A DNA stretch of 60,000 nt from Membranipora membranacea (lineage: Eukaryota; Bryozoa; Gymnolaemata; Cheilostomatida; Membraniporidae), in the NCBI GenBank assembly GCA_914767715.1, contig OU612073.1:15254001-15314000 (forward strand). Direction: 5' to 3'. Numbering within the stretch: the stretch's first letter is position 1; each line of letters starts with the position of its first letter. Under the pieces are notes generated by a model, which worked only from the letters and a program-made list of their open reading frames with translations, had not been told where the DNA came from and searched no databases. Of the stretch, positions 25,188 to 38,677 are shown in pieces. The position numbers and the translations under genes were made by a program.

Positions 25188-28100
25188 ATGCAGCCTGATG
25201 GTGAGCTCTTTCTGGGAAACTCACTTCGGTGTTCAGTCACTTTGGATCTATCTGGTGATTCAGCTAATGCAACTGGTAAGAAAGAGACATGTCGGAATGG
25301 AGAACTTATCCTTGGAAGGAACGAGTTTGCAGAACCTGTTATACAGGCTCACCTAGGAAAGGCTAGTTACTCAGTTCATTACCCGGTTCTTTGTCGCTTG
25401 TCATAGTAGTTTTTCATTGCTAAGTTTTCTCTGATTTTTTTCAAATGTGGACTTTTTGTCAAATCCAATTAAGCCTCTCCTAATATGACAGAAATGGAGA
25501 GTCAGTCCTGGTTTAACAAACTCTGCAGGTACATCAACACTGTTAGCACTAATTGATGAGGGTTTGCAAAAACTACTGCTGTCTAAATTACAAAATAAAT
25601 ACTGCAGTTAGCAAAACATGTGTTGGATGACATACTTTCCTCTTTGTACAGTAAACAGCAGGTTGCACCTAATTATACCTTTGGTTGACTGAGGTTTATA
25701 ATGCTAGACTTTGAAGCATAAATTGCGTTTTTGATAACTGATATAGCATAAATGCCATATTTTATCAGCAGTTATTGTGTCTAGTCTTTACCTAGTAAAA
25801 ACATTGAATTTAGGGAAGAGTGTTACATTTACCATGATCATCATTTCCATAAGTCTGATTTTCATATTAGGTGACTAAGAGGTTTGATCTGAGTGGTATA
25901 AAGATACATCGCAGGTTTATGAAAGAAGGCAAGAGCTCAATATGTTTACCGTCAGAAAAGGTGGGTGTGATAATTACTTCATATGAATTCATTGCTCTAA
26001 GTCTAATCTCACCTAATTACATGTTATTTATCATTCACAGAGGGAATCCGCCTTGATCCATTCGGATGGACTAAGGCTTTTGTCTTTGAAAGTAAACCCC
26101 TTTAGAAGTGTCTTTTAATTACTCTAATGACATACTGTGTGCAATTTGCAGGTTACGATACTGATATCCAACTGCCCACCAGATAAGTTGCTGCTGTTTC
26201 TCAAGACGCTCGTGGCAAAAGTTGCTCATCACAGAACTGTGCCTACAAAGAATATAAATACTAGGGAGAGGCTTTTTATGAGTGGTATGTTACAATGCTT
26301 TTATGTCTTAGTCAACCATTTACATATCCTGACCATTTTTCCTGTGAACCGAACCGCAGATTGTTACACACAACTATGATATTGAGCAGACATCAATATC
26401 AGTCAAACCTGTCGACAGTACAGCAAGTTTGAGCCAGTTTGCCTGAATTATTAGTTGCTCACCTTTCATTGATGAGGCTGCGGCCTTCAGTGGAAGGATA
26501 GCCATAACTGGAATGCAGGCAAATTGGATCAAACTTGATATACATTAGTCTGAGCCCCCCAGACTTTGGCACTGAAAAATCATTACCATGTGGCGTTTTG
26601 CATTGATCAGCACTGCTATATCAGATTGGTAATTTGTTAAATATTTTCAGTTTGGTATAATTCATAGCTTTTTTCTTCAAGCATCGGAGGCTCCATTTAC
26701 GGAGATAAGCCCACTATGTGAGCAGGATGTACAATGTGTTAGAGTATCTCATCAGAATCTTCCTAGTACCACCCCGACTAGTACTAAATCTGTCAAGAGG
26801 AAGAGAAACTCTCATACAGATGATACAGAAAACATCAACCCTGTAAGTGAAGATTTTGCACTAGTAGTTACTTTTTATTGTCGGTAATTTCACACCGTTT
26901 CTGTTGTTGGCAAATCAAACTGATCAAAATCATAAATGCTGTTTAACTTTACTTATGGGACAATCAAGCAATCCCTCATCAAGAGCCTATGCATTATTAG
27001 ATGATCATCGACATATTGACAAGAATTATTTTTGATGGCCTCACACACCTGCCTGCAAACAAAGAGCAAACTGTGGCAGATATTGCGGCCTCGTCAATAA
27101 GGCACTAACATTTCGCCGCCAATGCTTCGGGATGTGGCGTGTGATCAATGAACTACCTTAGTAGTTCATTGGTGTGATAAGACATCTGATTTTAATCGAA
27201 TTTTTTAATCAACCTTTTAATCAAGATGAACTCTTAAGATATATTGACTTTCATGTCTGATTTAAACTAAAGCTAGATATGAATGAATGAAATAGTCATC
27301 AACACAGAGGGATGGTTTCACGCTACTGGGGCCAGACTTGAAACGAATATACACTGAGGTTCAAATGTTTGAAACAATTTTAGCAGACAGTAATATAAGT
27401 AAACTTGTATTTTGCACAATTATAGGATAAGAATAAGCAGGTGAGACGTAACATAACGTTATCACACAGTCCATCAGAGCTGACCCGGCAGCAGTACTCC
27501 GTACTGGAAGCTATATCTACTGGTAAGAATGTCTTCTTCACTGGTAGTGCTGGTACAGGAAAGTCATTTCTACTGAAGAGAGCCATAGGTGAGTGATAAT
27601 GAAATTGTTACCAGGTGCCTGACAATCTACTGATTACTTGATTTACTATTGATTGCATATAGCTGATCTATGGGGTGTGATTTTATTCTCAGAATGAATT
27701 TTCCAGATAAATTTAAGGATTAAGGGTGGAATAAATTGACTCAAGCAATCAGAAACACTCAAGCTAACATTGTCCATGCTTATACATGAATCATGGTATA
27801 TTAATTAAGATGTGCAGCTGCAGTAGTATATGTATGGAGTAAAATTCCACATGCCAGGAGATCTAGCATCTTACAGGCATATGGAGTGAAATGAATCAGT
27901 ACAGTTGTGTTAAAATAGTTGCTTAGGCCTACATGCTAACTATCAAAAAAAATTTGCTATACACATCTGTGTTATGTTGTTAGGATCACTACCACCAGAG
28001 CACACATTCGCCACTGCTAGTACCGGTATCGCAGCATCACATATCTCTGGTATGACTCTTCATTCGTTTGCTGGTATCGGTTCTGGAAAGGCTGACTTGA

Positions 28101-31100
28101 ATCGCTGCCTGGAGCTAGCGAACCGTCCTGTTGTCTCGGCTCAATGGAAGAAATGTCGTCACCTCATCATAGATGAAATATCGATGGTACATGCTGAATA
28201 CTTTGCAAAGCTGGAAGCTGTTGCCAGGTAATTCAGGATTTTGTGGTATCATCCTACTATATCTTAATCCTTACAATCAATTCAGAAATCTTTATGGAAA
28301 TCTCATTCTCCTTATTGGTTTTGTGCAAAGTAAGTACATCACTTTCCAGCCCATGACAATAATTATGGTATTATTCAAATATCTATGTTTCAAATCAGGG
28401 TTGTGCGTAAATCAGAGGATCCGTTTGGAGGAATTCAGCTCATTATCTGTGGAGACTTTTTCCAGTTACCTCCAATCGACAAGTCATCAGCTAAAGATGA
28501 TAGTAAAAGAAAATTTGCATTTCAGGTAAGATGACCACCTGAATGGTGTGTCAATTTATTTACAATCTTTGCATCAGTTTTTATTCCTTTCTCAATACTT
28601 TTTGATGGATCAATGTGTAACAATTCAGCAATCAAAGAGTTCATTGCAGACAACAGTACTTCATATGTCTCTTGTTTACCAGAGGATAGTAGCTCTATCT
28701 CTAAGACCCTAAAAAACAAAAATGGGGCCTTTGAGGGAGGTCAGGATGGTAAATTTTCCTGTTATACAATTGAGAGTTGTCTCCTCCTTGTATCTTTTAT
28801 AACTCTCTAGATGAATAATCATTCTAGCTAAAATTGGATTAATGTTCTCTGTTGTTAACTTTTATTAAGAGAGATACCTTAGCTTCAGGTGCATGATAGT
28901 GATTAAATTATTAATTAATGTGCCGCTCTCCCAACATCCAGTGGATTTACTAATCTGAATTTTATCTTTTGTTAAGTTGTGGCACACTGGTATAAAGTGT
29001 GAACATGTCTTGATGGGGAGCGGGTCACGTATTGCAAATATAATGATGTTTTTATTATTTTCATTGTCTTTGCAAAATTATCCTACAAAGAATCAATGTT
29101 CGTTTTGTAGACCAGTGCATGGAGAAGGTGTATTGATAAGACTATACAGTTGAGCGAAGTAAAGCGACAGACAGACAATGTATTTATCAACCTTCTTCAG
29201 GTACGGTAGTTGATATAGATGAATAATAAAGTTATAATCTGATTCTTGTAAAATAGTGACTGGTCTATTACATATCCTTGAGGGGTCAATTTTTAAATAT
29301 TCCTTATTTTGTGCAGACTTGAGTTAGTGAATTTAATGGTATCGGTAGCTAATATTTTCTTGCCCTCAAATCTATGTATTCATTCCCACCTTAATAAGTG
29401 AAAATTTGCAATAGTTACATTAACATTAAGTAACCCTCAAACAATTACTGCTTTAGGGTATCAATGAATATTTCTATTGGAGCATGTATGTAATAAATTA
29501 AAACTTTCACAGTATGTCTGCTCTGTTGCTTTGTGAATTCAAGAAGTCATATTAGAGATATTTTGTAGAGGTGGAATCCTTACAAATTTTCTCAATTAAT
29601 ATTATAGAAAGTGAGACAGGGATACTGCTCACCTGAGGTGCACCAGATACTTACACAGACAGCCACAAACAGACTAAATCAGAACGGTCTGCAGGCTACT
29701 AGGCTTAGTACTCATAATGATGATGTGGACGAGATAAACAGGCATAATATGGATAACCTACCAGGTATGTTTAAACTGATAACTATCATCATAGGGTCTT
29801 TCAATAAAAATGTGCGGTATTTTTAACTAATTGTGGCAAACATTTCACACCAAATGCTGGGCTCATTCTGGCCTACCAACTGAGCAAATATGTTCCTTAA
29901 TCATTTACTCAGAAGATATGCAGTTCAACCATAACGGTAGGTCTTGCTCACTTAGAAAGGACTTTGGCGGTTTGATCAAAGGACCCACCTGATTAATCTG
30001 AGGCTTCTAGCTCTAACATTCACGAAGTTTTGGAAAAGTAACATTGTGTTTGTTTCAAGTGACAGGGAACTCCATCAATCAAAACAAACGCCGCAATCGA
30101 TTTCTTAATCGATCTTTGCTGAGGTGGAAAAACATGTAATGAAAGGAATATGATTGTCGTTGTAGACATTGCCATTGAAACAGTTGTTCTAAAAAGATTT
30201 GAACTTAGGTTTTTTAATTCTTGTATAAATTTAGCTTTGAAACTGTTAATTATGTAAATATAATGCTCCTGTCTCGTGAATTTTATAGGTGAGAGCCGGG
30301 TGTTCACTGCCCATGATAATGATGTAAATATGAGCAAAAAACTGAGTGAGCTGTGCCCAGCAGCTAGAGAAATAACTCTGAAGAAAGATGCTCAGGTAAG
30401 CTCTCTTCTTTATCTTCATTGATTGCAAGCACTCCCTTGATATAATTTGCCTGCTTTTCAGGTTGTTCCCATTTTTATGGAGAACGGCCGCTTGCTTTAA
30501 ACAAAAGCACTTTGAATAAGTTCCCAATTTTAGTTTTGAGACACTCAAGGTTCACTCAAGGACCTCCCCACATAACCCAATATACAATCAACAATTCCTT
30601 TCGACATTAGCTTATTATTGATCAATTCCTAACTTTTATTTTCAAAGATAATGCTATGCAGGAACATCAATGTGAAGGAAGGTCTGGTTAATGGAACTAG
30701 GGGTGTTGTTGTTGGCTTTGAGAAAAATGTACAAGGTATGATCTCTTGTTTTTTATTGAGTGGTAGTGAACAGTTACACTTCAAGGGCAAATCAAATTCA
30801 GATTCGTTCGTTATCGTTGCTGCATAATAGTCGTCTGCAGAATGAGAGTTTAAATAATACGAGGTCCGTATTTCATCGTTGATCATTATTTTCATATTGT
30901 CTATCTAGGTGACCAGATGGGCCAGTCATCAACCAGCTTCTATCACAATGCAAATATTTGGTTTCATGAACGTGAAACAATACCAGCATGGAATACCATT
31001 GTGTGAACAAGAAAGTCAAGGAATTCAGTGTGTTTTTTGTGCAGTTTGAATAGATAAAAATGGATTAAAGTTAGACTGTTTTCGGATTAATTGTAATTGT

Positions 31101-31876
31101 CATGAAATCAATTTCTGAGCCAAAGCTGGTAAATAACACAGTTGAGCTGCGCTCCATTTTATGGTATTTACTTGGTTTGCCGATGAATTTTTGATATGGT
31201 TAAAAATCATTCTGGAACTGATTCACCTCGACACAGATGAATAATGAAATGAGAGTCAATTTGGTTTATGTGTGCATTCTTCAGGTAACCCTATAGTGAG
31301 AACTGTGGACGGGAAGGAACGGGTGATTCAGCCTGAGAACTTTGTGTTCAAGTGGAGTGGAGGCATCACCCTCAGTAGGAGACAACTACCAATAAAGTTA
31401 GCATGGGCTGTATCCATTCACAAGAGCCAGGTGGGTGTATAGGTATTTTAGGTATTGCTTTTAAGCTAAATAAAAACTTGCTAAAGATTAGTTGCAATTA
31501 ACTTTGGGTTTTAGCAAATTTCAGAATTATAGGTTATATAGCTGAGTTTTAAAAATAAAAGCCGCTGCTTTTCAGACCTATTAACTCAAAACATCAACAT
31601 CTCTAAACTTGCATCTGCTATCTTCATCCTTTTAGAATACTCCCTGGCTACACCTGATAGATTGTGTTGTTGTTATTTTATCAGGGGATGACTCTAGATC
31701 TGGTTGAGATGTCTCTGTCACGTACATTTGAATATGGTCAGGCGTACGTGGCCTTATCTAGAGCTCGAAGCTTGCAGGGTCTGCGTGTACTCGACTTCTC
31801 TCCTGAGTGCGTTAAAGCTCATCCTAAAGTCAGAGAATACTATAAATCTCTAAACAGACATAAAAACCTGTATTAA
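25188..31876 (+). CDS. PIF1: PIF1-type 5'-3' DNA helicase
   Basis: Superfamily 1B helicase that unwinds G-quadruplexes and acts at replication forks, telomeres and in mitochondria. Fourteen exons: 25188-25373, 25871-25960, 26041-26091, 26152-26284, 26682-26842, 27426-27588, 27984-28227, 28399-28525, 29111-29200, 29608-29764, 30289-30395, 30648-30735, 31285-31430 and 31685-31876. They give 644 aa, close to human PIF1. Residues 1-206 match the vertebrate N-terminal region (LSLGRNE-like, then [15 protein letters not shown]). Walker A is GSAGTGKS at 247-254. Walker B and the Pif1 signature start [18 protein letters not shown] at 325. Later motifs are [35 protein letters not shown] and [21 protein letters not shown]. 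All motifs are intact. The donor of exon 1 is weak: 25373 and 25385 both keep frame. Confidence 0.97.
26422..26541. repeat. MITE family A copy in PIF1 intron 4
   Basis: Left end CAAGTTTGAGCCAGTTTGCC and right end GGCAAATTGGATCAAACTTG are inverted. This is the copy that best shows the second terminal block GTTTGCCTG/CAGGCAAA. Confidence 0.75.
27048..27224 (+). repeat. SINE body, 5' truncated, in PIF1 intron 5
   Basis: Matches the body of the SINE at 40143-40402 over CCTGCCTGCAAA, ATTGCGGCCTCG, AAGGCACTAA, TTTCGCC and GATGTGGC, then GACATCT-ATTTTAAT and AATCAACCTTT. The tRNA-like head is missing. It is interrupted by a 26-bp palindrome at 27146-27171. Confidence 0.75.
27146..27171. mobile_element. 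26-bp CANNGA micro-palindrome inserted in a SINE
   Basis: CAATGAACTAC, loop CTTA, then GTAGTTCATTG. It is flanked exactly by GTGTGAT at 27139-27145 and 27172-27178. The related SINE at 40143 reads TTGTGATCAGACATC at this spot, with no insert and a single GTGAT, so the boundary and 7-bp duplication are supported by an empty site. Confidence 0.8.
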
Positions 31877-32523
31877 GCCTCATAATCATAGGGCAATAGT
31901 GTTGATGATAGTTGTGTCGATGGATGTGATGAAGATCTTATATAACTTGTTTGCCAGCCTTTTACATCTAGTCAGAATCAGATACTAAGTGTTTTAAATC
32001 TGAGGAAATTCTTCCACTTCTACAGCTGCTTGCTTGACTCTTCTGCAGTCTGTATATTGGCTCTCTATGTTAGTAGTGAATCCTTTTCTGTAATCTTTAT
32101 TTATATCTTTTCACACTCAGTTATGCTTGTGTTATTTATTTATTTTAGTAATAGTCTCAGACCAGTTTTACTTCGTTAACTTAAGCAGATGTTTGCTATC
32201 CATTGAAGTTTACTTCAATTTGTTTTGGCGCCAGAGAATTTGCTTAAATACGTTTCTTTTAATTTTTAAACCATCTTTTTTTAATGTTTAGCTCATGAGG
32301 TTTGAATTTTTTATGTAATAACTTGGAGTTGTGTGTTGAAGAACAAAGAGCAGACAACCATTTATAATAAATCCATTGACCAATCAACTTAAATATTTAC
32401 TGTACTGACCAATAGCATTAGTTTGCTTTAGGTTTTAACTCACAGCGAGTCTGTGTATTGTGATTTTAAAAACAAGAAAATCCAAACTTACATAAAACTC
32501 TACTTCCAACCTGAATCAATGAC

Positions 32524-32541
32524 CAGGGAGAATTCTCCCTG
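32524..32541. repeat. Second copy of the 18-bp palindrome
   Basis: CAGGGAGAATTCTCCCTG, identical to 11233-11250. The flanks (CAATGAC left, ATTATTG right) do not match. Confidence 0.7.
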
Positions 32542-33009
32542 ATTATTGGACTACCATTGTTGTTTGGTTGGCACAGGATGCCTCAGCAAACATTCGAGTG
32601 GTTTAGGACCATATCACATCTTGATAATGTGATTTAAACCATGTCACTTAGCTTGTTAATGCCTTTCTCATCTCTGATGGGTTTTTTCCTTTTATTTTTC
32701 TCCCAGCAAAAATTAACTGAACTCTACCCTCTACTATTCCTCTCAAATGTTAATCCAGACTGGTGCATTTAGCATAAATATGATTGTGTTTAGCGCTCCA
32801 TTAAAACATTGCAAAGGGAAAAGTAATAATATATACATTCACTCAGCCAATTAAAGATGGCAACAATTGTACTTATGATACCACTTACTTGACTATGTTG
32901 TTATGTACCCATAACCACATTATTACAAAATTTTCACATATGAAACCTGGGGTTCAGGCTATGGTGTATGTGAGTTTCAAGGGAGCTTTGGTGCGAGTTA
33001 GTTGCATTA

Positions 33010-33044
33010 CATTATCAACCACTCAAAAGGAGTGGTCGATAATG
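33010..33044. repeat. 35-bp inverted repeat
   Basis: CATTATCAACCACTC and GAGTGGTCGATAATG are inverted with one mismatch around AAAAG. No flanking duplication seen. Confidence 0.6.
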
Positions 33045-33366
33045 CCATGTCATTATATCACATTCACGTTGAAACCGTCTTAGACTATGTGTATATGTGA
33101 GTTTCCAAGCTCGATATGCTTGTAAGAATAGTATCTATATGTGTGTATACCTTAAATGCATCACACATCAAATGGTCTGCTAGCTGGAATTGGCATGTGC
33201 GTAACATCAGACCTGGTGGTTGGACAACTTCATTTAATTCAAAACTGACGAGAAAGAGTTACAGTTACAGCACTTCTCACTACTCATACTGTGAACTCAT
33301 ACTGTACAACCCTGCACTTATCCACAAAGCTGCTGTTATTAAGCTACACTGCTGTGATTATAGGTG

Positions 33367-36300
33367 ATGCTTCGTAAGAGCATATATAGACTGTTTCCAA
33401 GAAGATGCCTGTGTCAGAGGCAACTTCATTCTGCTCACGATAAAGGAGTTGAAGCAGAACCGAAGCGCAATACTGCGTTGCACAGTAACAAGGCTTGGAT
33501 AAAGCAAAGTTCCAAAGATGGGTGAGACCAATGCATTATTAAAACAATAATATTATTTCACATTTGAACTTAGTCAAACCATGCAGTTTGCAGCTCTCTT
33601 TACCCTACCAGGGAGCAATAGTTTCACATCGTAGTTCGTACTTTTACACGTGTCAATGATGGTTACTATGATACTATCTGTTTCAGATGGGGGAGGTTAG
33701 AGACATTACAGAGACCATCAGTAAATAGTCCAGATAGTGTACTGATTGAGGTGAAAGCTGCCAGTGTTAATCCGATCGACATCAGAATGGCAGGTAAAAA
33801 ATCAAGATATTCAACTCCACTTCTAGTCACATTGTAACTAATGCTTATTTGAAAATAGATCAGTCAGCTAATGCTACATAGTTCATATTTCAGTGGATGA
33901 CTATCATATTGTGGTTCACCAAATGGCTTGATATATATTTTAGATGGTTATGGACACACAATGCTGGATTTATATAGCAGAGTTCACTTGGCCTCCGGTG
34001 GTAACACAGCTGCGTTCTGTGGATCTGAGAAGGGAGTACAGGTGCTGGGTAGAGATTTCTCTGGTGTTGTAACTCGAGTCGGACAATCAGTCACCAAATT
34101 CAAACCTGGTGACCAGGTGAGTCTTTCTAACTCGAATTGTTTTAACACCTTTCGATGAGTTCTGATTTTGCTGACAGTATGGAATAAATACATATTCACA
34201 ATTTTAAATTTAGCAACCTGACATCGAGAATTTGAAATTCATTAGTTTAAATTGTCGTTTATCAATCTTGAATTTTCAAATAACTAATCAGTTAAACTTT
34301 AAATCCAATGCATATTTTAAACATTTAGGGTAATAATGTCAGTGCCAGCAGTAAATGAAAGTAAGTTGAGTGCCTCCTGATGATTACGAGACTTCAAAAA
34401 CATTATGTCCGCTATACTTGAAAAGTTCTAGACTGTATCCATATTGCAGGTTTACGGTGCATTGAAAGCTATTGATGAAGGGACACATATACAGTATACT
34501 CAAGTACCTCAAGACTCGGTAAGTAGTCACACGGAAAAAACAAGTTTGAGGGTTTTATAGCATTTCGCATAATGGTTACTTTTCCAAACATTTTATTGAT
34601 ATAAATTGATGCACATGACAATGCACTGTTCAATCAGATCCATCAGATCAAACATTCAATACTAGAAGGTGATTCTGATGACTCTAATTGTTGTTTAATT
34701 TAAAGATAGCTTTGAAACCAGCAAATCTGACCCACATAGAAGCTGCCTCCATACCTTATGTAGCGCTGACCTTTATATCTGCTGTCGATCCTGTGGGTTC
34801 ATATGACTTCAGAAACAAGAGGTATGTTTTCTTTTCTATTGGTTAGTTCCCTAGAGAAGTTGATGAGAGCTAAGGTTACATTTCGCCAGTTTGAGGTGTT
34901 TGTAATGTTAGCTAGAGGGAGTGTAAATGTTAGGTAACCCTAAAGTTAGCTATTCTAAGCATTAGTAATATTTTACCCCTGTAGGGTAATAGTAATACTG
35001 ATAAGAATGGGTAGACAACTTCTGTATTATGAAGTTTGTGGTTTGATTTCTAAATCTGACTTTATTTTTAAAACTTATATGTTATCAACAAACAGTAAAT
35101 GAGCGGACAGCTCTGCAAGAATGCCTGATAAAAAATGTCTTAGTAAAACCCTAGTTTGTAGAAGGATGCAGGTCCAGTTATCTGTGAATATATCATTTGA
35201 AGAAACAGGCGGAATTAGCATCCTAGCTTTTTCGATACTTGAGCCATGCATTTTTTTTACAATTTTGAGCGTGTGAGCTTCTATGTATATGTTACAGTGT
35301 TTTTATTAATGGAGGTGCTGGTGGTATCGGTACTTTTGCTGTACAATACCTCAAGTCTAAGGGATGTGAGGTCACGGTGGCTGTGGGTGAAGGTCGCGAT
35401 GTAGTAGAATCTCTAAACGCTGATTATGTTCTTGACTATAGGTCTGACAATTTCCAATCTGAGCTCAGAAAGCTTGCAGGGTAAGTATGAAACAGGGTTA
35501 TGAAGCATAATGAGATCTTTGGCTGACATTTTGAGTGTATATTTTGAGCACAGCCTAATATGTATTTTGATATGCAACATGCAAGACATCATGTAATTCA
35601 ATATGTAATATGCTATGGGTGACAGGTTAAATGCCTTATCTCTGCATCAAATCTTCCACAAATCTACTTCTGAACTGACCGAATAGCCTGAGATCATGTT
35701 TGGTCCTGTTTGTCTGCAACTAGAGTTGTTAATAACCTGCAGGAGAAGCAAATCCAAATGCTTGCAAACTGGATCTTTTCTTTTGGTGGATATTTCATGA
35801 TTGAATATATTCTCAATCGTTTATAAGTTGTGACAAAAAAAAAGTGAAAATATGGTTATCGATAGATGAGCGTGTATGCAGTTTTTGTACTGTTTTAGTA
35901 TTTACAATGTTTTCACCTTATGTAGATTCGACTTGGCATTTGACTGTGTGGGAGATGAGTCTGCTCTTAGTTGTGTCAAACCTGGTGGGAAGTTTGTGAC
36001 GGTGGTTTCACCCCTCCTTCCAGACACAGATGATCTCGGGCTAGTCATGGGTGGTGCTAAAGCTACACTTGGCCTTGCACAGAAGGTCTCAAAGGTCAGC
36101 ATATTACAAATTATTTTCATTTCAACCGTTAAACTGTTTCGAAATTGAACCCCCATTGAGATAAGTTATTCAACTTTTTTAATATCACAATATTTTCCAG
36201 CGGCTTTTGCCGTGCAATTTGTTTATTCTCGCGTTTTCCTTTTAGAAGAGGGGAAAAGCTGATTCAATTCATCCAAGGAGTTGGAGTTTCTAACTCCTTG

Positions 36301-37165
36301 ATTCATCCTATCTTAGGTTATGTTTGTATGTTTCATACACAACGATAATGATCCTGATTATACCATGAGTCAAACACAATCGGAGCTCAATGATCCGACC
36401 ATCTCGGACTAGTAATCTTGCAGGTTAAGTAGGCTCCCCTCAGCTTATGATGTTTACCATGTTTTGTAGGTTTTGTTTGACCACGGAGTTTATTATAGCT
36501 GGGGATTTTTCATGCCTAATAGCACTGTGCTAGAAGAGATAAGAGTACTTACTGAGAGTAACCAGGTGAGTTTTCTGTGCTTAATGGAGTTTCCTAGTTT
36601 ACTCTGAGGGCAGTAAATATAAGATTTTAGCCAGTTTTAAGGTTAGTTAATAGTAGTTGGTGCCAATGTTCAATGTTTGAGTTTAAAAAAATGACAATGT
36701 TGAGTAAATGCTTGCTAGCCATAAAGTTCATATTTTTGAAGTAAAGATGCAATTGCCATCATGAAGTTAATTATTTCTGTTACCCTTATAACAGCATCAA
36801 GCGTCAATCTGGTGCCATTGTAAATATGGCTATTATACAAACATTGCCAACTGATCGACCGCAGAACCTTAGTTGATATTACTATAGATGGTTAGATCAA
36901 GTCTGATCCAGTTTGCCTGCACTTTGCATTGCTTTTACCTCACTGATAAGCTGTAGGCAACACCTAATTCAAGCAAACTGAAACAGATTAGGTCAAGTCT
37001 GTCCTCATTTTGCTTAGTTCCAGATCATCACTTGTGTTTTATTGGTAGATTAAACCTGTGGTAGGGGATGTGTACCCGTTCAATGATGTGCCGAGCGCCT
37101 ACCAGCAAGTCAGCCAAACACACGGCAGAGGTAAAGTGGTAATAGACATGAGTGTAGGTGACTAG
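33367..37165 (+). CDS. RTN4IP1: RTN4IP1-like mitochondrial NAD(P)H oxidoreductase
   Basis: MDR-family quinone-oxidoreductase-like enzyme. RTN4IP1 acts in mitochondria and has been linked to complex I and coenzyme Q synthesis. Nine exons, 33367-33521, 33687-33793, 33944-34116, 34450-34518, 34706-34821, 35298-35480, 35926-36094, 36470-36565 and 37049-37165, give 394 aa, near the human length. The N-terminus MLRKSIYRLFPRRCLCQRQ is basic without acid residues, as in mitochondrial import signals. Family marks are VNPIDIRMADGYG, LGRDFSGVV, FKPGDQV, ASIPYVALTF, the dinucleotide loop GGAGGIG at 212-218, FDCVG and the ending VVGDVYPFNDVPSAYQQV..HGRGKVVIDM. AATAAA is at 37514-37519. Intron 8 holds a MITE. 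Orthology is inferred from whole-length resemblance. Confidence 0.95.
34848..34992. repeat. TAGCTA-rich repeat with CCCTAGAG/CCCTGTAGGG ends
   Basis: In RTN4IP1-like intron 5. Starts TCCCTAGAG, contains GTTAGCTAGAGG, GTAAATGTTAGG and AAGTTAGCTATTCTAAGCAT, and ends TTTACCCCTGTAGGG. Similar vocabulary occurs at 8870-8965, 10900-11110, 20277-20440, 43105-43215 and 55540-55800, suggesting an old dispersed family that I could not align by hand. Confidence 0.4.
36274..36300. mobile_element. 27-bp CANNGA micro-palindrome
   Basis: CAAGGAGTTGGA and TCTAACTCCTTG are inverted with one mismatch. Flanked exactly by ATTCATC at 36267-36273 and 36301-36307. In intron 7 of the RTN4IP1-like gene. Confidence 0.7.
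36892..37002. repeat. MITE family A copy in RTN4IP1-like intron 8
   Basis: Left end TTAGATCAAGTCTGATCCAG followed by TTTGCCTGCA is well kept. The right end GCAAACTGAAACAGATTAGG is degraded. Confidence 0.65.
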
Positions 37166-38677
37166 GATACTAGCTGATCGATGATATACCTTACTACTAC
37201 TGACTGTTCTATCTCCACGCAATCAGTGTCACTGCACAAAACTCTAAATCGTAATTTTGCATTGAATCAGGTGCAAGTTAGCCTCTGAGTTAGTACTGGT
37301 TGATTGGGGAAACACATTGCCTAAGTGCAAGTGTATGTGTGCGCGATACTAGATGAAGTTCTTGCCGGTTTGCCTGCAATGGGAGTTGTTCCCCTTCTAC
37401 TGGTGCCCATCTTATCAGTACAGGGGAGCCTCCGAACACAGACAGACTTGATATAAATTGATAAATGGTGATTACTATGAAGCTGGGCCAGTTAGAATAT
37501 GCCAAACGGTGATAATAAAGCTTCAACGAGAGCATCTAAATGCTGGAATATCAAATGGTTTCAAGTATGTATATTTATCAATATTGTCCACCAGATATTT
37601 CGGAGGTGGTGTGACCCAAAATATCTGATTTCTTGAGATAGTGTCATTGTTGTGTTAGCTTATGGCCTATGATCGAGGTGCTCCCTGCAGCACATGCTAT
37701 GTGGAAATACATCCATTCACAATACAATACATTCATTTGTAAAAGGCGTAGATTATTTTCTTCACCTGCGACCATATCAGTGTGGGTTAATGTGTACATT
37801 GATGGCGTACATGAGAAAGCAGTTGAATTGTTCAATATATTGTCGCCAGATTTCAATCACAGCCCACTTTTGCAAATGAATGAGACATTCTTCTTTAATC
37901 TACCCTATTTACCACAGCTGCCTTTGTGGCAGAAATCGCATAATGGACTTTCATGTCGTAATAAAGGATGCAATGCACTGACATTCCCAACGTGTCATTC
38001 TTGCTCAACAACCCCATTGATAAAACAACGTGCCCGCAAGTACTCTCAGGTGGCTATAAACCTACCTGTCGGTGTCTACCTCTCTCATGTGAGTAGATTT
38101 TTAATTTCAGCAACTTTTGCCTCATCAACTATAGATTTGATCTGATATTGGACAAGTGAAGTACTGTCTCTGAATTATCTTTCACCAAGAGTAATTACCT
38201 TAGAGGCGTAAATGTAAGCTTGAGGTCAGCTTAGCTAGTTTTGAGGTGATTGGATGTAAAATTGCAACAATTTTTATTAGCAGTAGTAGTTTATTTGTGG
38301 AGTAATGAGGTTGTGTAATTCAAGCAAGCCATGAATTCAGAACTTTTCTTCCCCCAATGCATTATTCCTCTAGTCTCTAGAGTATGCTGATTCGTACTGA
38401 GAAGCATATCAATCTCACTTTTCATTAAAACTAAGAAGCTAAACTGTTGATTGTATTTATGACACCATAATGCTTGTTCAGCAGTGCTGCCACTACTGAA
38501 TTTCTGTGATGCTAAGTGTACTATTGTGCCTAATCCTTGTACTTACAATCTTCATGATTTCTCGTAGACTTATTATTAAGTGTATGTGATTTCATTATTT
38601 ATCTTAGGAGCTAACGCTTGCTATTGTCAAATGTGAAACATTGTCCTGGCTCCAAACACTTCCTAGGGTAAGGTGAG
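37166..38677. other. Intergenic region, RTN4IP1-like to peroxidase gene
   Basis: Holds a degraded MITE family A copy at 37349-37453 (GGTTTGCCTGCAAT kept). An ATG open frame of 158 codons at 37669-38145 shows no recognisable domain or codon pattern, and I do not call it a gene. Nothing else. Confidence 0.5.
37349..37453. repeat. Degraded MITE family A copy
   Basis: CTAGATGAAGTTCTTGCCGG then TTTGCCTGCAATGG at the left. The right end is reduced to CAGACTTGATA. Confidence 0.5.

Larger units (their letters stand above)
31877..33366. other. Intergenic region, PIF1 to RTN4IP1-like gene
   Basis: A candidate PIF1 poly(A) signal AATAAA lies at 32366-32371. It holds the second copy of CAGGGAGAATTCTCCCTG at 32524-32541 and a 35-bp inverted repeat at 33010-33044. 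No further coding sign. Confidence 0.5.

Noticed and set aside
37669-38145. ATG open frame of 158 codons
   Set aside because: No recognisable motif, no signal or domain, sits in the intergenic gap after the RTN4IP1-like gene. It might be a small unknown exon but I cannot support it.
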